Of a DNA stretch of 64,000 bases, positions 54,378 through 62,921 are shown piece after piece. The number at the start of each line of letters is the position of its first letter. Within the stretch, counting starts at the first letter, position 1. The translations under genes were made by a program, and so were the position numbers. The notes under the pieces are model-generated. The model had not been told where the DNA came from. It did no database searches and saw nothing but the letters and a program-made list of their open reading frames with translations. Origin of the DNA: Riemerella anatipestifer (lineage in GTDB: Bacteria; Bacteroidota; Bacteroidia; Flavobacteriales; Weeksellaceae); assembly GCF_035666175.1 (NCBI RefSeq), contig NZ_CP142016.1, positions 1,612,001 through 1,676,000 of the forward strand, read 5' to 3'.

Positions 54378-54394
54378 TCTAGATTAGTACTAAA

Positions 54395-55249
54395 ATGAGA
54401 TGGACTAATAATAGAGGGGATAATGTAGAAGACCGAAGAGGAAGAGGAGGGATGGTTGTAGGCGGTGGTCTAGGCATAGGAACCTTAATCATAGCTGCTA
54501 TTGTGTTTTTTCTAGGTGGCGACCCTTCTTCAATTATAGGAAGCGGTGGTCTGGGAAGTACTCAACAAACAGAGCAGAGAGAGTTAACCCAAGAGGAATT
54601 ACACGTAAGAGAGTTTATTGAGATGTTAATTTTTGAAAATGATACTACTTGGCAGAAAATTTTTTCGGAAAATGGTATGCAATATCGGAAGCCTAAAGTT
54701 GTGCTTTTTGAAAGCGTAACACAATCAGGGTGCGGGACAGCACAGTCTGAAATGGGACCTTTCTACTGTCCAGCTGATGAAACTATCTATATGGATATGA
54801 GTTTTTTCTCAGAGCTTCAGAGTAGATTTGGTGCTAAGGTTACCGAATTTTCTGTAGCCTATGTTTTGGCACATGAGGTAGGGCATCATGTACAGACCAT
54901 TTTAGGAACTACTGAAAAAGTAAATTCACTTAGAGCTAGTGGAAAGTATTCGGAAGCAGAGATGAATAGAGTATCTGTGGCTACAGAGCTTCAAGCTGAT
55001 TTCTATGCAGGGCTTTGGGCAAAAAAAACAGATGAAAGAGAAGGTATTTTAACGCCAGGAGATATAGAAAGTGCAATTAGTGCTGCTGAAGCTGTGGGTG
55101 ACGATAATATTCAAAAAAGAGGACAGGGGTATGTTAATCAGGAAAGCTTTACTCATGGTAGTTCTGCTCAAAGGAAAGAATGGTTTATGAAGGGGTATGA
55201 GACTGGCGATATTCGTCAAGGAAATACCTTTGATGTTTTGCTAAAGTAA
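54395..55249 (+). CDS. Neutral zinc metallopeptidase (YpfJ family)
   Basis: This 284-residue protein starts MRWTNNRGDNVEDRRGRGG, has one Gly-rich membrane helix (about 25-50), and a catalytic domain with the zinc motif HEVGHH (H160). The segments CGTAQSEMGPFYCPADETIYMD and ELQADFYAGLWA (third ligand) are family hallmarks. Substrate unknown; likely periplasmic. 17 bp after ribH. Confidence 0.9.
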   Translation: MRWTNNRGDNVEDRRGRGGMVVGGGLGIGTLIIAAIVFFLGGDPSSIIGSGGLGSTQQTEQRELTQEELHVREFIEMLIFENDTTWQKIFSENGMQYRKPKVVLFESVTQSGCGTAQSEMGPFYCPADETIYMDMSFFSELQSRFGAKVTEFSVAYVLAHEVGHHVQTILGTTEKVNSLRASGKYSEAEMNRVSVATELQADFYAGLWAKKTDEREGILTPGDIESAISAAEAVGDDNIQKRGQGYVNQESFTHGSSAQRKEWFMKGYETGDIRQGNTFDVLLK

Positions 55250-55335
55250 TTTTATGAAAACATTAACTAAATTTTAGTATTGTTTGGGTAAAGTGGGTCT
55301 GGTTTTTGATACTATACCAAGCAAATAATATTAAA

Positions 55336-55674
55336 ATGAAAAAAATACTTATCGCAATGTCATTCGTACTAGGATTGAGTACAGCTTACTCTCAACAAGT
55401 ACAAGGTTCAGTAACATCTAAAGCTCAAGAAAAAGTTATGAAAAAGGAGCAAAAGATGCAAAGCCAGAAAAAAGATTTCAAAAAGGAATACTCCGAATCT
55501 GTTGAAAAAGGTAAAGAAGGAAAAGAGGCTTTTGAAAAAGGTGAAAAAGGAGAACATAAAGGGAAGTTAAAAGCTGATGGTACACCAGATAAACGCTACA
55601 AAGAAAACCGTAAACTTAAAAAAGACGGTACCCCAGATAAGCGTTTTAAAGGTAAAGAAAATGATAAAGAATAG
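55336..55674 (+). CDS. Small Lys-rich secreted protein with DGTPDKR repeats
   Basis: This 112-residue protein has a signal peptide (MKKILIAMSFVLGLSTAYSQ) and a very basic, Lys-rich mature part. Near the C-terminus two copies of K-x-DGTPDKR-Y/F-K occur. I do not recognise a named function; similar short repeat proteins are found in Bacteroidetes. The ATG at 55336 is chosen because the signal starts there. It may bind acidic polymers, which is inference only. Confidence 0.75.
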   Translation: MKKILIAMSFVLGLSTAYSQQVQGSVTSKAQEKVMKKEQKMQSQKKDFKKEYSESVEKGKEGKEAFEKGEKGEHKGKLKADGTPDKRYKENRKLKKDGTPDKRFKGKENDKE

Positions 55675-55700
55675 GGAGCTATTTCTTTAAAAAGAGTAAG

Positions 55701-55723
55701 GTTCGGTTGTGAAACAGCCGAAC
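55701..55723 (+). terminator. Terminator of the small basic protein gene
   Basis: GTTCGGTTGT (55701-55710) pairs with ACAGCCGAAC (55714-55723) allowing one G-T pair; a run of T follows on the plus strand. Confidence 0.75.
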
Positions 55724-55796
55724 TTTTTTGTGTGCATATATTTCATTCCTGTATTTTAAGACGTATCTTTGAGGTGTTATAATTAAATGCTGGAAA

Positions 55797-56891
55797 ATGA
55801 AAAGAGATTTATATATTGATTTTGCAAAAGGCTTAGCAACTTTATCCATTATCTTTATCCATACCACTTTTTGGAGCGGTCAGTATTATATTCCTACGGA
55901 ACTTAGGGTATTGTCATTGTTATTTGATGTTCCTATTTTCTTTGCACTTAGTGGTCTTACCTCTGGTGGGAATGTAGAAAAAACATTGTATAGGCTACTT
56001 AAACTCCAAGTAACCTATATGATTTTTGTAACACTATTGTTTTTTGTAGATTATTTCTTTAAAGTTTTTGGGCTTTATTTTTTTGGTCTAGAGAGTTTGA
56101 AAAACTTTTATGCTACTTTTGGGAGCAAGTTTGTACCACAGTCTATAGCTTATTTTCCTCAATGGGAAAATTTAGGAAACTGGTATTTGCACCAATATTC
56201 TACTTGTGATACTTTTCCAGTGGTGATGGGTAGCTTTTGGTATCTTAAAGTCTATTATATTTTGACGGTACTTGGGGTACTAATACTTAGGTTTTTCCAG
56301 CAACATATCAATTGGTTTATAGCCCTATGTTTTGGCTTAACTTTATTGTTTAATATTTTTCCACATTATTATCCAACAGGTCAGGTAGGGTATGTTTCTT
56401 TTTATCTTGGTGTATTTCTCGTGGCTTATAAAATGAGAGGCAAAAGAATAAAAAATAGTCATATTCCTCTACTGTATGGAGCTTTAGCTCTAGTTTTAGT
56501 TTGGCTGTTTTGGTTCTATGGAACGGATATTTTCTATAAAATAAATAAACAAAAATTTCCTCCAAGAATACCGTATATTGTGTGGTCGTTCCTTTCTTTG
56601 ATAACAGTATTTGTACTTTATAACAGGCTTAAAATCACTAAGGATAATTTTATAAACTATATTGGTAAGAATGCCATTTTTTATTATTTTGCACAAGGTA
56701 TTAGTTCATCATTGGTTTATTTTATGGTGGTTCCTTTGCAGGATAATATCCATTGGGGTGTTTTAATTTTAATGGTTTATTTGGTTAATGTGATTTCGGC
56801 TATATTTATTGCAGAGCTGCTTAAAAAGATAGATGCTTTAGGTTGGAATACTTTAACTTGGCTGAGAAGAAAGACGGCAAGTGCTGGTTAG
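55797..56891 (+). CDS. Acyltransferase family 3 membrane protein
   Basis: This 364-residue polytopic protein has about ten membrane helices and begins RDLYIDFAKGLATLSIIFIHTTFW, the acyltransferase-3 start with catalytic-type His22. Family members add acetyl or succinyl groups to sugars of envelope polymers. Target unknown. It is followed after 13 bp by the DUF4271 protein. Confidence 0.85.
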   Translation: MKRDLYIDFAKGLATLSIIFIHTTFWSGQYYIPTELRVLSLLFDVPIFFALSGLTSGGNVEKTLYRLLKLQVTYMIFVTLLFFVDYFFKVFGLYFFGLESLKNFYATFGSKFVPQSIAYFPQWENLGNWYLHQYSTCDTFPVVMGSFWYLKVYYILTVLGVLILRFFQQHINWFIALCFGLTLLFNIFPHYYPTGQVGYVSFYLGVFLVAYKMRGKRIKNSHIPLLYGALALVLVWLFWFYGTDIFYKINKQKFPPRIPYIVWSFLSLITVFVLYNRLKITKDNFINYIGKNAIFYYFAQGISSSLVYFMVVPLQDNIHWGVLILMVYLVNVISAIFIAELLKKIDALGWNTLTWLRRKTASAG

Positions 56892-56904
56892 ATAAAATTT
56901 ACTT

Positions 56905-57597
56905 TTGTGGAAATCTAATAAAGAGTATTTTTGCAAAAAAATAATCTTGATAAGAATTGTAGAAAATAAAGATTGGATTATATACACTCTTTTAGGAGTT
57001 GGGTTTTTGTATGTAGTGATGTTTCGTGTTCTTTTAAGTTTAAGGGATATAAGTTTAATTAAATTTTTCACTCTTAAAGAAGAATTTGCTAATAATACCA
57101 TTCAGTCTTGGGTTGTAACTAGTGTGGGGTTTATTATTTTAGCGGCTATAGCGTTATCTAATATTCTTCCTATAAACCCACGCTTGTTTGCTGAGTATTT
57201 TAATGTTTTTGGGTATACTCCTAATAAAGTAGGTAGTATTATTTTAGCAGTAGTTTTTTTGTTTTTTTTTAGAACCGTATCTACCTATTTCTTTTTGGCA
57301 AGTATAGGAGAGGTAGAGAGATGGAAGAGTTTTTATTTTTTAGCTACAAAATTCTTTTTAGGCTATAGTTTAGCTCTAATAGTACTGGTTCTCGCTCAGA
57401 ATTATTTTCCCATAGAAACAGAATGGATGATATACGTGTATGCCGTCTTTTTCTGTATGTCTTTTATTTTTAAAAACTTGGTCTATCTGTTTCATCATAA
57501 GACCATTTTGCCAGATGAATGGTATTATAAAATTTTGTATATTTGCACGCTCCAAATTTTACCTTTTTTGGTAGTTGGGAAATTTTTATTCTTTTAA
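56905..57597 (+). CDS. DUF4271 membrane protein
   Basis: This 230-residue protein has about six membrane helices (near 27-45, 68-85, 107-125, 145-165, 175-195, 208-225) and no obvious catalytic motif. The family of unknown function is Bacteroidetes-specific and commonly sits next to hemD, as here (21-bp gap). The first 20 residues are less certain as coding; an internal start is possible. Confidence 0.8.
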   Translation: MWKSNKEYFCKKIILIRIVENKDWIIYTLLGVGFLYVVMFRVLLSLRDISLIKFFTLKEEFANNTIQSWVVTSVGFIILAAIALSNILPINPRLFAEYFNVFGYTPNKVGSIILAVVFLFFFRTVSTYFFLASIGEVERWKSFYFLATKFFLGYSLALIVLVLAQNYFPIETEWMIYVYAVFFCMSFIFKNLVYLFHHKTILPDEWYYKILYICTLQILPFLVVGKFLFF

Positions 57598-57618
57598 TCA
57601 ATTTTTAGGATTTTAAAA

Positions 57619-58362
57619 ATGTCAAAAATTAAATCTATTCTAATATCTCAGCCTCAACCTGCGGAATCATCTCCTTACTTAGAACTTGCGAAAAAGGAGA
57701 AAATAGAAATAGATTTTCGTCCATTCATTTATGTTCAGGGGGCAGATGCCAAAGATTTGAGAACACAAAAAATAGACCTCTCTAAGTATACGGGAATTAT
57801 TTTTACTAGCAAAAATGCAATAGACCACTACTTTCGTTTAGCTGAGGAGATGCGTTTTTCGGTTCCAGATTCTATGCGATATATTTGCCAGTCAGAGGCT
57901 ATTGCTAATTATTTGCAAAAGCACATCGTTTACAGAAAAAGAAAAATTAGTTTTGGTGAAAAATTACCCACTGATATAATCCCTTTGCTTAAGAAATATC
58001 CATCAGAGAAGTATCTTTTACCTTCTTCTGATATTCTTAATGATGGGATAACTAAGGTTTTAGATGAGTCTGGAGTAGATTGGACTAGAGCTATTATGTA
58101 CCGTACGGTTAATAGTGATTTGTCTGATATAAATATCAATGACTATGATGTTCTAGTATTTTTTAGCCCACAAGGGATAAAGTCTTTGGTAGAAAACTTT
58201 AAAGATTATAAAAAATCTAAATTTAAAGTAGCTGTTTTTGGTAATTCTACGAAAGCGGAGGCAGAAAATGCAGGGCTAACGGTGGATATTATGGCTCCTA
58301 CTAAAGAAAACCCGTCTATGACTATGGCGATAGAGAATTTTGTAAAGAATGCCAATAAGTAG
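57619..58362 (+). CDS. hemD: Uroporphyrinogen-III synthase
   Basis: This 247-residue protein has the two-domain HemD fold: ISQPQPAESSPYLELAKK, GIIFTSKNAIDHYF, and the C-terminal YDVLVFFSPQGIKSLVENF and AVFGNSTKAEAENAGL. It closes hydroxymethylbilane to uroporphyrinogen III for haem, consistent with the haem demand of the act operon, though it is not linked to it. Sequence conservation in this family is low, but the context with DUF4271 supports it. Confidence 0.88.
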   Translation: MSKIKSILISQPQPAESSPYLELAKKEKIEIDFRPFIYVQGADAKDLRTQKIDLSKYTGIIFTSKNAIDHYFRLAEEMRFSVPDSMRYICQSEAIANYLQKHIVYRKRKISFGEKLPTDIIPLLKKYPSEKYLLPSSDILNDGITKVLDESGVDWTRAIMYRTVNSDLSDININDYDVLVFFSPQGIKSLVENFKDYKKSKFKVAVFGNSTKAEAENAGLTVDIMAPTKENPSMTMAIENFVKNANK

Positions 58363-58399
58363 AAAGTAAGAAATATTTAACATATTAAACTCATTATAA

Positions 58400-58446
58400 A
58401 AAGGTCATCATCTTTCAATATAACGAAATGAAGATGACCTTTTTAG
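58400..58446 (+). terminator. Terminator of hemD
   Basis: An imperfect hairpin, AAAGGTCATCATCTTTC against GAAATGAAGATGACCTTT, ends in a T run and lies about 40 bp after hemD. Confidence 0.7.
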
Positions 58447-58458
58447 TAAAAATAAAAA

Positions 58459-60510
58459 ATGATGCAACCACCTAAAGCAATAAAAAAACTACAGAAGTTA
58501 GTTGTTCATAATGATGAAAGGATAGACCCTTACTTTTGGTTAAACCAAAGAGATACTCCTGAGGTTTTAGAATATCTTGAGCAAGAAAATGCTTATACAG
58601 AATTTATATTAAAGGATACTGAAGATTTTCAAAAAGGACTTTTTGAGGAAATGAAAGCGAGGTATAAAGAAGATGATGCCTCGTTGCCGTATTTTTTTAA
58701 TGGGTACTGGTATATTGTTAAATTTAAAAAAGGGAAAGATTATCCACTCTTTTTCAGAAAGTATCAAACTTTAGAAGCGGAGGAAGAACTTTTGCTAGAT
58801 GCTAATCAACTAGCAGAAGGTAAGAAGTTTCTAGATGTAGGAAGTATGGCGGTAAGTCCTAATAACAAATTAGCTACTTATTCTACAGACGAAATAGGAA
58901 GGCGTATTTACAGTATTTTCATTAAAAATTTAGAAACGGGAGCAGTCTCCAACGAAGTCATAGAAAACACCACAGGTAAAGCTGTTTGGGCTAATGATAA
59001 CGAGCATTTTTTCTATATCAGAAAAGATAAAAGTCTTAGGGCATATCAGATTTTTAGACATAAACTAGGAACTTCTCCTAGCGAGGACGTTTTAGTTTTC
59101 CACGAAAAAGATACTTCATTTGATGTCAATTTATTTAAAACTAAATCGTTAGAATATATATTTATTGCGAGTTCTAGTACGGTTTCAGATGAGCATCGTT
59201 TCATTCCAGCTGATGATGTGTCTGCACCATGGCAAATCGTTCAAACTAGAGAAGAAGGCTTAGAGTATGCGGTAGAGCATTATCAAAATCATTTTTATAT
59301 CATTACCAATGAGGGAGGAGCAACTAATTTTAAATTAGTGAAAACACTAGTAGCTACACCACAGAAAGAAAATTGGCAAACAATAATTCCTCACAGAGAA
59401 GATACTTTATTAGAGGGTTTTGAAATTTTTAAAGATTACCTCGTGGTGGAAGAGCGTAGAGAAGGTTTGCTTCAAATTAGCATCAGGCATTGGGAGACGG
59501 GTGAGCAATACTATCTTCCGTTTCAAGAGGAAACTTATACAGCTTATATTGGGTTGAATTTGGACTTCAATTCTACAAAATTAAGATATGGATATTCATC
59601 TCTTGTTCAGCCATCTGCCATTTTTGAATTCGATATGAATAGTCAAACCCAAATACTTCTTAAAGAGCAAGAGGTTTTGGGTGGTAAATTTTCAAAAGAG
59701 AACTATACTTCGGAGAGGTTGTGGGCGTCTTCAAGAGATGGTGTTACTAAAATACCTATATCTTTAGTTTATAGAAAAGATACGGTGCTTTCTCAGGATA
59801 CACCATTATTACTTTATGGTTATGGAAGTTATGGTCATACCATAGATGCTTCATTTTCTAGAGGGAGATTGTCGTTACTAGATAGAGGTTTTGTGTTTGC
59901 TATTGCACACATTAGAGGAGGAGAATATTTGGGTAGAGAATGGTACGAAAAAGGAAAGTTGCTTCACAAAAAAAATACCTTTTATGATTTTATAGACTGT
60001 GCCAAATTTTTAATTGAGAAAAACTATACTTCTTCAAAACATCTTTACGCTATGGGAGGTAGTGCAGGAGGATTATTAGTAGGGGCTGTTATTAACGAAG
60101 AACCTAGCCTTTTTAATGGAGCGGTTGCACAAGTTCCATTTGTAGATGTGGTTACCACAATGCTAGACGAAGACATACCTCTAACAACAGGTGAGTTTGA
60201 CGAATGGGGAAATCCTAAAGAAGAGCAGTATTATCATTATATGAAGTCCTACTCTCCATATGATAATATCAAGGCTCAAAGTTATCCTCATTTACTAGTA
60301 ACTACAGGATACCACGATAGTCAAGTGCAGTATTGGGAACCAGCAAAATGGGTAGCAAAGCTACGAGATATGAAAAAAGATCAAAATTTTTTGGTTTTTA
60401 AAACTGATTTTTCTTCAGGACACGGAGGGGCTAGTGGTCGATTTGAATCACTAAAGGAAGATGCTTTAGAGTATGCTTTTTTAATGAAGTTAGAAAAACT
60501 GAGTAAATAA
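58459..60510 (+). CDS. ptrB: Oligopeptidase B-type S9 serine peptidase
   Basis: This 683-residue protein has the N-terminal propeller start (DPYFWLNQRDTPEVLEYLEQE) and the catalytic alpha/beta-hydrolase domain with GGSAGG (S535), YHDSQV (D620) and SGHGG (H655). Prolyl oligopeptidase-like proteins cut short peptides, oligopeptidase B after basic residues. No signal peptide, so probably cytoplasmic. ATG at 58462 is an alternative start. Confidence 0.9.
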   Translation: MMQPPKAIKKLQKLVVHNDERIDPYFWLNQRDTPEVLEYLEQENAYTEFILKDTEDFQKGLFEEMKARYKEDDASLPYFFNGYWYIVKFKKGKDYPLFFRKYQTLEAEEELLLDANQLAEGKKFLDVGSMAVSPNNKLATYSTDEIGRRIYSIFIKNLETGAVSNEVIENTTGKAVWANDNEHFFYIRKDKSLRAYQIFRHKLGTSPSEDVLVFHEKDTSFDVNLFKTKSLEYIFIASSSTVSDEHRFIPADDVSAPWQIVQTREEGLEYAVEHYQNHFYIITNEGGATNFKLVKTLVATPQKENWQTIIPHREDTLLEGFEIFKDYLVVEERREGLLQISIRHWETGEQYYLPFQEETYTAYIGLNLDFNSTKLRYGYSSLVQPSAIFEFDMNSQTQILLKEQEVLGGKFSKENYTSERLWASSRDGVTKIPISLVYRKDTVLSQDTPLLLYGYGSYGHTIDASFSRGRLSLLDRGFVFAIAHIRGGEYLGREWYEKGKLLHKKNTFYDFIDCAKFLIEKNYTSSKHLYAMGGSAGGLLVGAVINEEPSLFNGAVAQVPFVDVVTTMLDEDIPLTTGEFDEWGNPKEEQYYHYMKSYSPYDNIKAQSYPHLLVTTGYHDSQVQYWEPAKWVAKLRDMKKDQNFLVFKTDFSSGHGGASGRFESLKEDALEYAFLMKLEKLSK

Positions 60511-60529
60511 ATATAGATAAATAATAAAA

Positions 60530-60557
60530 AACCTTCGGAATATGCTATCTGAAGGTT
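60530..60557 (+). terminator. Terminator of ptrB
   Basis: AACCTTC (60530-60536) and GAAGGTT (60551-60557) pair after the ptrB stop. The gap from here to rpmB (60782) has no gene. Confidence 0.6.
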
Positions 60558-60710
60558 ATTAGTGTGTATAATATCATTTTGTTGTACTAAACTTACTGAA
60601 AACTTTGGTTTAGAATGTGTGTTTAATATAGCATTTTTCGTGCCAAAAAAAACAGATGATGAGTAAAATTTAATGAAAGTGCTGGTTTTGAGAATTAATT
60701 TAGAAAAATA

Positions 60711-60742
60711 TTTGGCTATGTCAAAAAAACTTCTTTATTTTG
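60711..60742 (+). promoter_or_regulatory. Promoter of the rpmB-rpmG-ftsY operon
   Basis: TTTG (60711-60714), a 20-bp spacer and TTATTTTG (60735-60742, one mismatch to TAnnTTTG) fit the flavobacterial consensus. It lies 39 bp upstream of rpmB. Confidence 0.6.
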
Positions 60743-60781
60743 CACTCTCAAATATTTAGTAGTAAAAAAGAACATCGAGAT

Positions 60782-61018
60782 ATGTCAAGAATTTGCCAAA
60801 TAACAGGAAAGCGTGCAATGGTAGGAAACCATGTTTCTCACGCTAATAACAAAACGAAGCGTCGTTTTGAGATTAACTTATTAGAGAAGAAGTTTTACCT
60901 TCCAGAGCAAGAGAAACATATTACACTTAAAGTTTCTGCTCACGGATTGAGAGTAATTAACAAGATTGGAATTGAGGAGGCTGTAGAAAGAGCAACTCGT
61001 AACGGATTTATCAAATAA
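60782..61018 (+). CDS. rpmB: 50S ribosomal protein L28
   Basis: This 78-residue protein begins MSRICQITGKRAMVGNHVSHA, continues NKTKRRFEINLLEKKFY and ends with RVINKIGIEEAV. The ATG at 60782 gives the family start; an upstream in-frame extension does not look coding. First gene of rpmB-rpmG-DUF4295-ftsY. Confidence 0.95.
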   Translation: MSRICQITGKRAMVGNHVSHANNKTKRRFEINLLEKKFYLPEQEKHITLKVSAHGLRVINKIGIEEAVERATRNGFIK

Positions 61019-61028
61019 TTAAGAAATC

Positions 61029-61211
61029 ATGGCAAAAAAAGGGAATAGAGTCCAAGTGATTTTGGAATGTACAGAGCATAAAGAAAGTGGTGTTGCTGGA
61101 ATGAGCAGATACATCACGACTAAGAATAAGAAGAATACAACGGAAAGATTAGAGCTTAAAAAGTATAATCCTGTTCTTAAAAAGTATACACTTCATAAAG
61201 AAATCAAGTAA
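61029..61211 (+). CDS. rpmG: 50S ribosomal protein L33
   Basis: This 60-residue protein has the L33 pattern [16 protein letters not shown] and [27 protein letters not shown]. Zinc cysteines of the C+ form are not present: only one Cys remains. 10 bp after rpmB. Confidence 0.95.
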   Translation: MAKKGNRVQVILECTEHKESGVAGMSRYITTKNKKNTTERLELKKYNPVLKKYTLHKEIK

Positions 61212-61233
61212 TCATCTTTAAAGATATTTTACA

Positions 61234-61383
61234 ATGGCAAAAAAAGTAGTAGCAACCCTACAAACATCTTCTAAGAAGATGACAAAAGTAGTGAAAATGG
61301 TAAAGTCTCCTAAAACTGGGGCTTATGTTTTCGAAGAGAAAGTAATGAATGCAGATGATGTAGATGCTTATTTAAAAAAATAA
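61234..61383 (+). CDS. DUF4295 small basic protein
   Basis: This 49-residue protein reads MAKKVVATLQTSSKKMTKVV and ends DADDVDAYLKK-like ADDVDAYLKK. It is the Bacteroidetes-specific DUF4295 family, normally found between rpmG and ftsY, as here. It is basic, has the KSPKTGAYVFEEKVM core and is likely ribosome-associated by position; that is inference. 22 bp after rpmG. Confidence 0.85.
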   Translation: MAKKVVATLQTSSKKMTKVVKMVKSPKTGAYVFEEKVMNADDVDAYLKK

Positions 61384-61411
61384 GTATTACTCGTTCTAGT
61401 ATAAGAAATAT

Positions 61412-61447
61412 AAAAGCTATCCAAATAATTTATTTGGGTAGTTTTTT
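61412..61447 (+). terminator. Terminator or attenuator between DUF4295 and ftsY
   Basis: AGCTATCCAAATAA pairs with TATTTGGGTAGTT (imperfect) and a T run follows. It may separate the ribosomal genes from ftsY. Confidence 0.6.
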
Positions 61448-61483
61448 TATATATTTGTTTCTGTTAATCGTACACAAAAATAT

Positions 61484-62440
61484 ATGAGTTGGTTTAAAAA
61501 AATATTCAAAAAAGAAGAGAAGGAAACTTTAGATAGAGGGTTAGAAAAGTCAAGTCAAGGCTTTTTTGAAAAAATATCCAAAGCAGTCATAGGGAAAAGT
61601 AAGGTAGATGATGAAGTTTTAGATGATTTGGAAGAGGTTCTTATTGCATCAGATGTAGGGGCTCAGACAACTATCAAGATTATCGAACGAATTGAAGATA
61701 GAGTTGCTAGGGATAAGTATGTTGGTGTAGATGAACTACATAAGCTTCTTAAAGAAGAAATTACAGCATTGCTTTTAGAAAATCCTCATGCTGATACGGG
61801 GAATATAGATGAGGCTAAAAAACCTTACGTAATAATGGTGGTGGGAGTCAATGGAGTAGGTAAAACAACTACGATAGGTAAATTAGCACATCAGTTTAAA
61901 ACACAGGGTAAAAAAGTGGTGCTAGGAGCAGCAGATACTTTTAGAGCGGCGGCGGTGGACCAGCTGGTGATATGGAGTGAGCGAGTAGGTGTACCTATTG
62001 TAAAGCAAAATATGGGTTCTGACCCTGCTTCTGTTGCCTTTGATACAGTGCAATCTGCAGTAGCTCAAAATGCAGATGTAGTACTTATAGATACAGCTGG
62101 GAGGCTTCATAATAAAGTAAATCTAATGAATGAATTGTCTAAGATAAAAAGAGTAATGCAGAAAGTAATTCCTGATGCTCCACATGAGGTTTTATTGGTA
62201 TTAGACGGTTCTACAGGGCAAAATGCATTTGAACAAGCTAAGCAATTTACTGCTGCAACAGAAGTTAATGCTCTTGCGGTTACAAAATTAGATGGTACGG
62301 CAAAAGGAGGTGTGGTTATTGGTATTTCTGATCAATTTCAAGTTCCTGTAAAATATATAGGGGTAGGAGAGAAGATGGAAGACTTGCAGTTATTTAATGG
62401 CACGGAGTTTGTTGACTCTCTCTTCAAGAAAAAGAGTTGA
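61484..62440 (+). CDS. ftsY: Signal recognition particle receptor FtsY
   Basis: This 318-residue SRP GTPase has an N domain (helical, 1-100) and G domain with GVNGVGKTT (from residue 121), [24 protein letters not shown] and [10 protein letters not shown]. It lacks the long acidic A domain of enterobacterial FtsY. It receives SRP-bound ribosomes at the membrane. Confidence 0.95.
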   Translation: MSWFKKIFKKEEKETLDRGLEKSSQGFFEKISKAVIGKSKVDDEVLDDLEEVLIASDVGAQTTIKIIERIEDRVARDKYVGVDELHKLLKEEITALLLENPHADTGNIDEAKKPYVIMVVGVNGVGKTTTIGKLAHQFKTQGKKVVLGAADTFRAAAVDQLVIWSERVGVPIVKQNMGSDPASVAFDTVQSAVAQNADVVLIDTAGRLHNKVNLMNELSKIKRVMQKVIPDAPHEVLLVLDGSTGQNAFEQAKQFTAATEVNALAVTKLDGTAKGGVVIGISDQFQVPVKYIGVGEKMEDLQLFNGTEFVDSLFKKKS

Positions 62441-62480
62441 TACTCAGAAAATAAATACTAAATCTTAAAACTATTAAATT

Positions 62481-62735
62481 ATGGGAATTTTATCTTGGCT
62501 ATTATTTGGTCTTATTGCAGGTGCTATTGCTAAAGCTATTCATCCTGGGAAGGATCCTGGAGGATGGTTAGTAACTATTGTTATAGGTATTTTGGGAAGT
62601 ATGGTAGGAGGCTGGTTGGGCTCTATGTTGTTTAACATAGATGTTACAGGCTTTAATCTCAAAAGTTTCTTTGTAGCGGTAGGAGGAGCGTTAATTTTAC
62701 TGGTACTTTATTCAAAAGTAATCGCAAAAAAGTAG
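62481..62735 (+). CDS. GlsB/YeaQ/YmgE-family membrane protein
   Basis: This 84-residue protein has three Gly-rich helices (about 3-20, 28-47, 60-78) with AIHPGKDPGGWLVTIVIGILGSMVGGWLGSMLF, the transglycosylase-associated or stress-response family pattern. Function in the inner membrane is unclear. A hairpin terminator follows. Confidence 0.9.
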   Translation: MGILSWLLFGLIAGAIAKAIHPGKDPGGWLVTIVIGILGSMVGGWLGSMLFNIDVTGFNLKSFFVAVGGALILLVLYSKVIAKK

Positions 62736-62791
62736 AAACATTAATTTGAATACGGTTATATACTGGCATTTCTGATTAATTTAATTATAGA

Positions 62792-62820
62792 GAGGTTGTT
62801 CTAAAATAGAGAACTACCTC
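62792..62820 (+). terminator. Terminator of the GlsB-like gene
   Basis: GAGGTTGTTCT (62792-62802) pairs with AGAACTACCTC (62810-62820) with one mismatch, and a run of eight T follows. Confidence 0.85.
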
Positions 62821-62896
62821 TTTTTTTTATATCAAAAAAAGAAATTCTTTCAAGTAATTAAATAAGATAATAAATAGTCATTTGTTAAAAAGTTTA

Positions 62897-62904
62897 TACT
62901 TTTG
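62897..62904 (+). promoter_or_regulatory. -7 box of topA
   Basis: TACTTTTG matches TAnnTTTG 18 bp before the topA ATG. A TTTG at 62881-62884 is too close to be a normal -33 box. Confidence 0.5.
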
Positions 62905-62921
62905 CAAAAAATAAAAAACAC

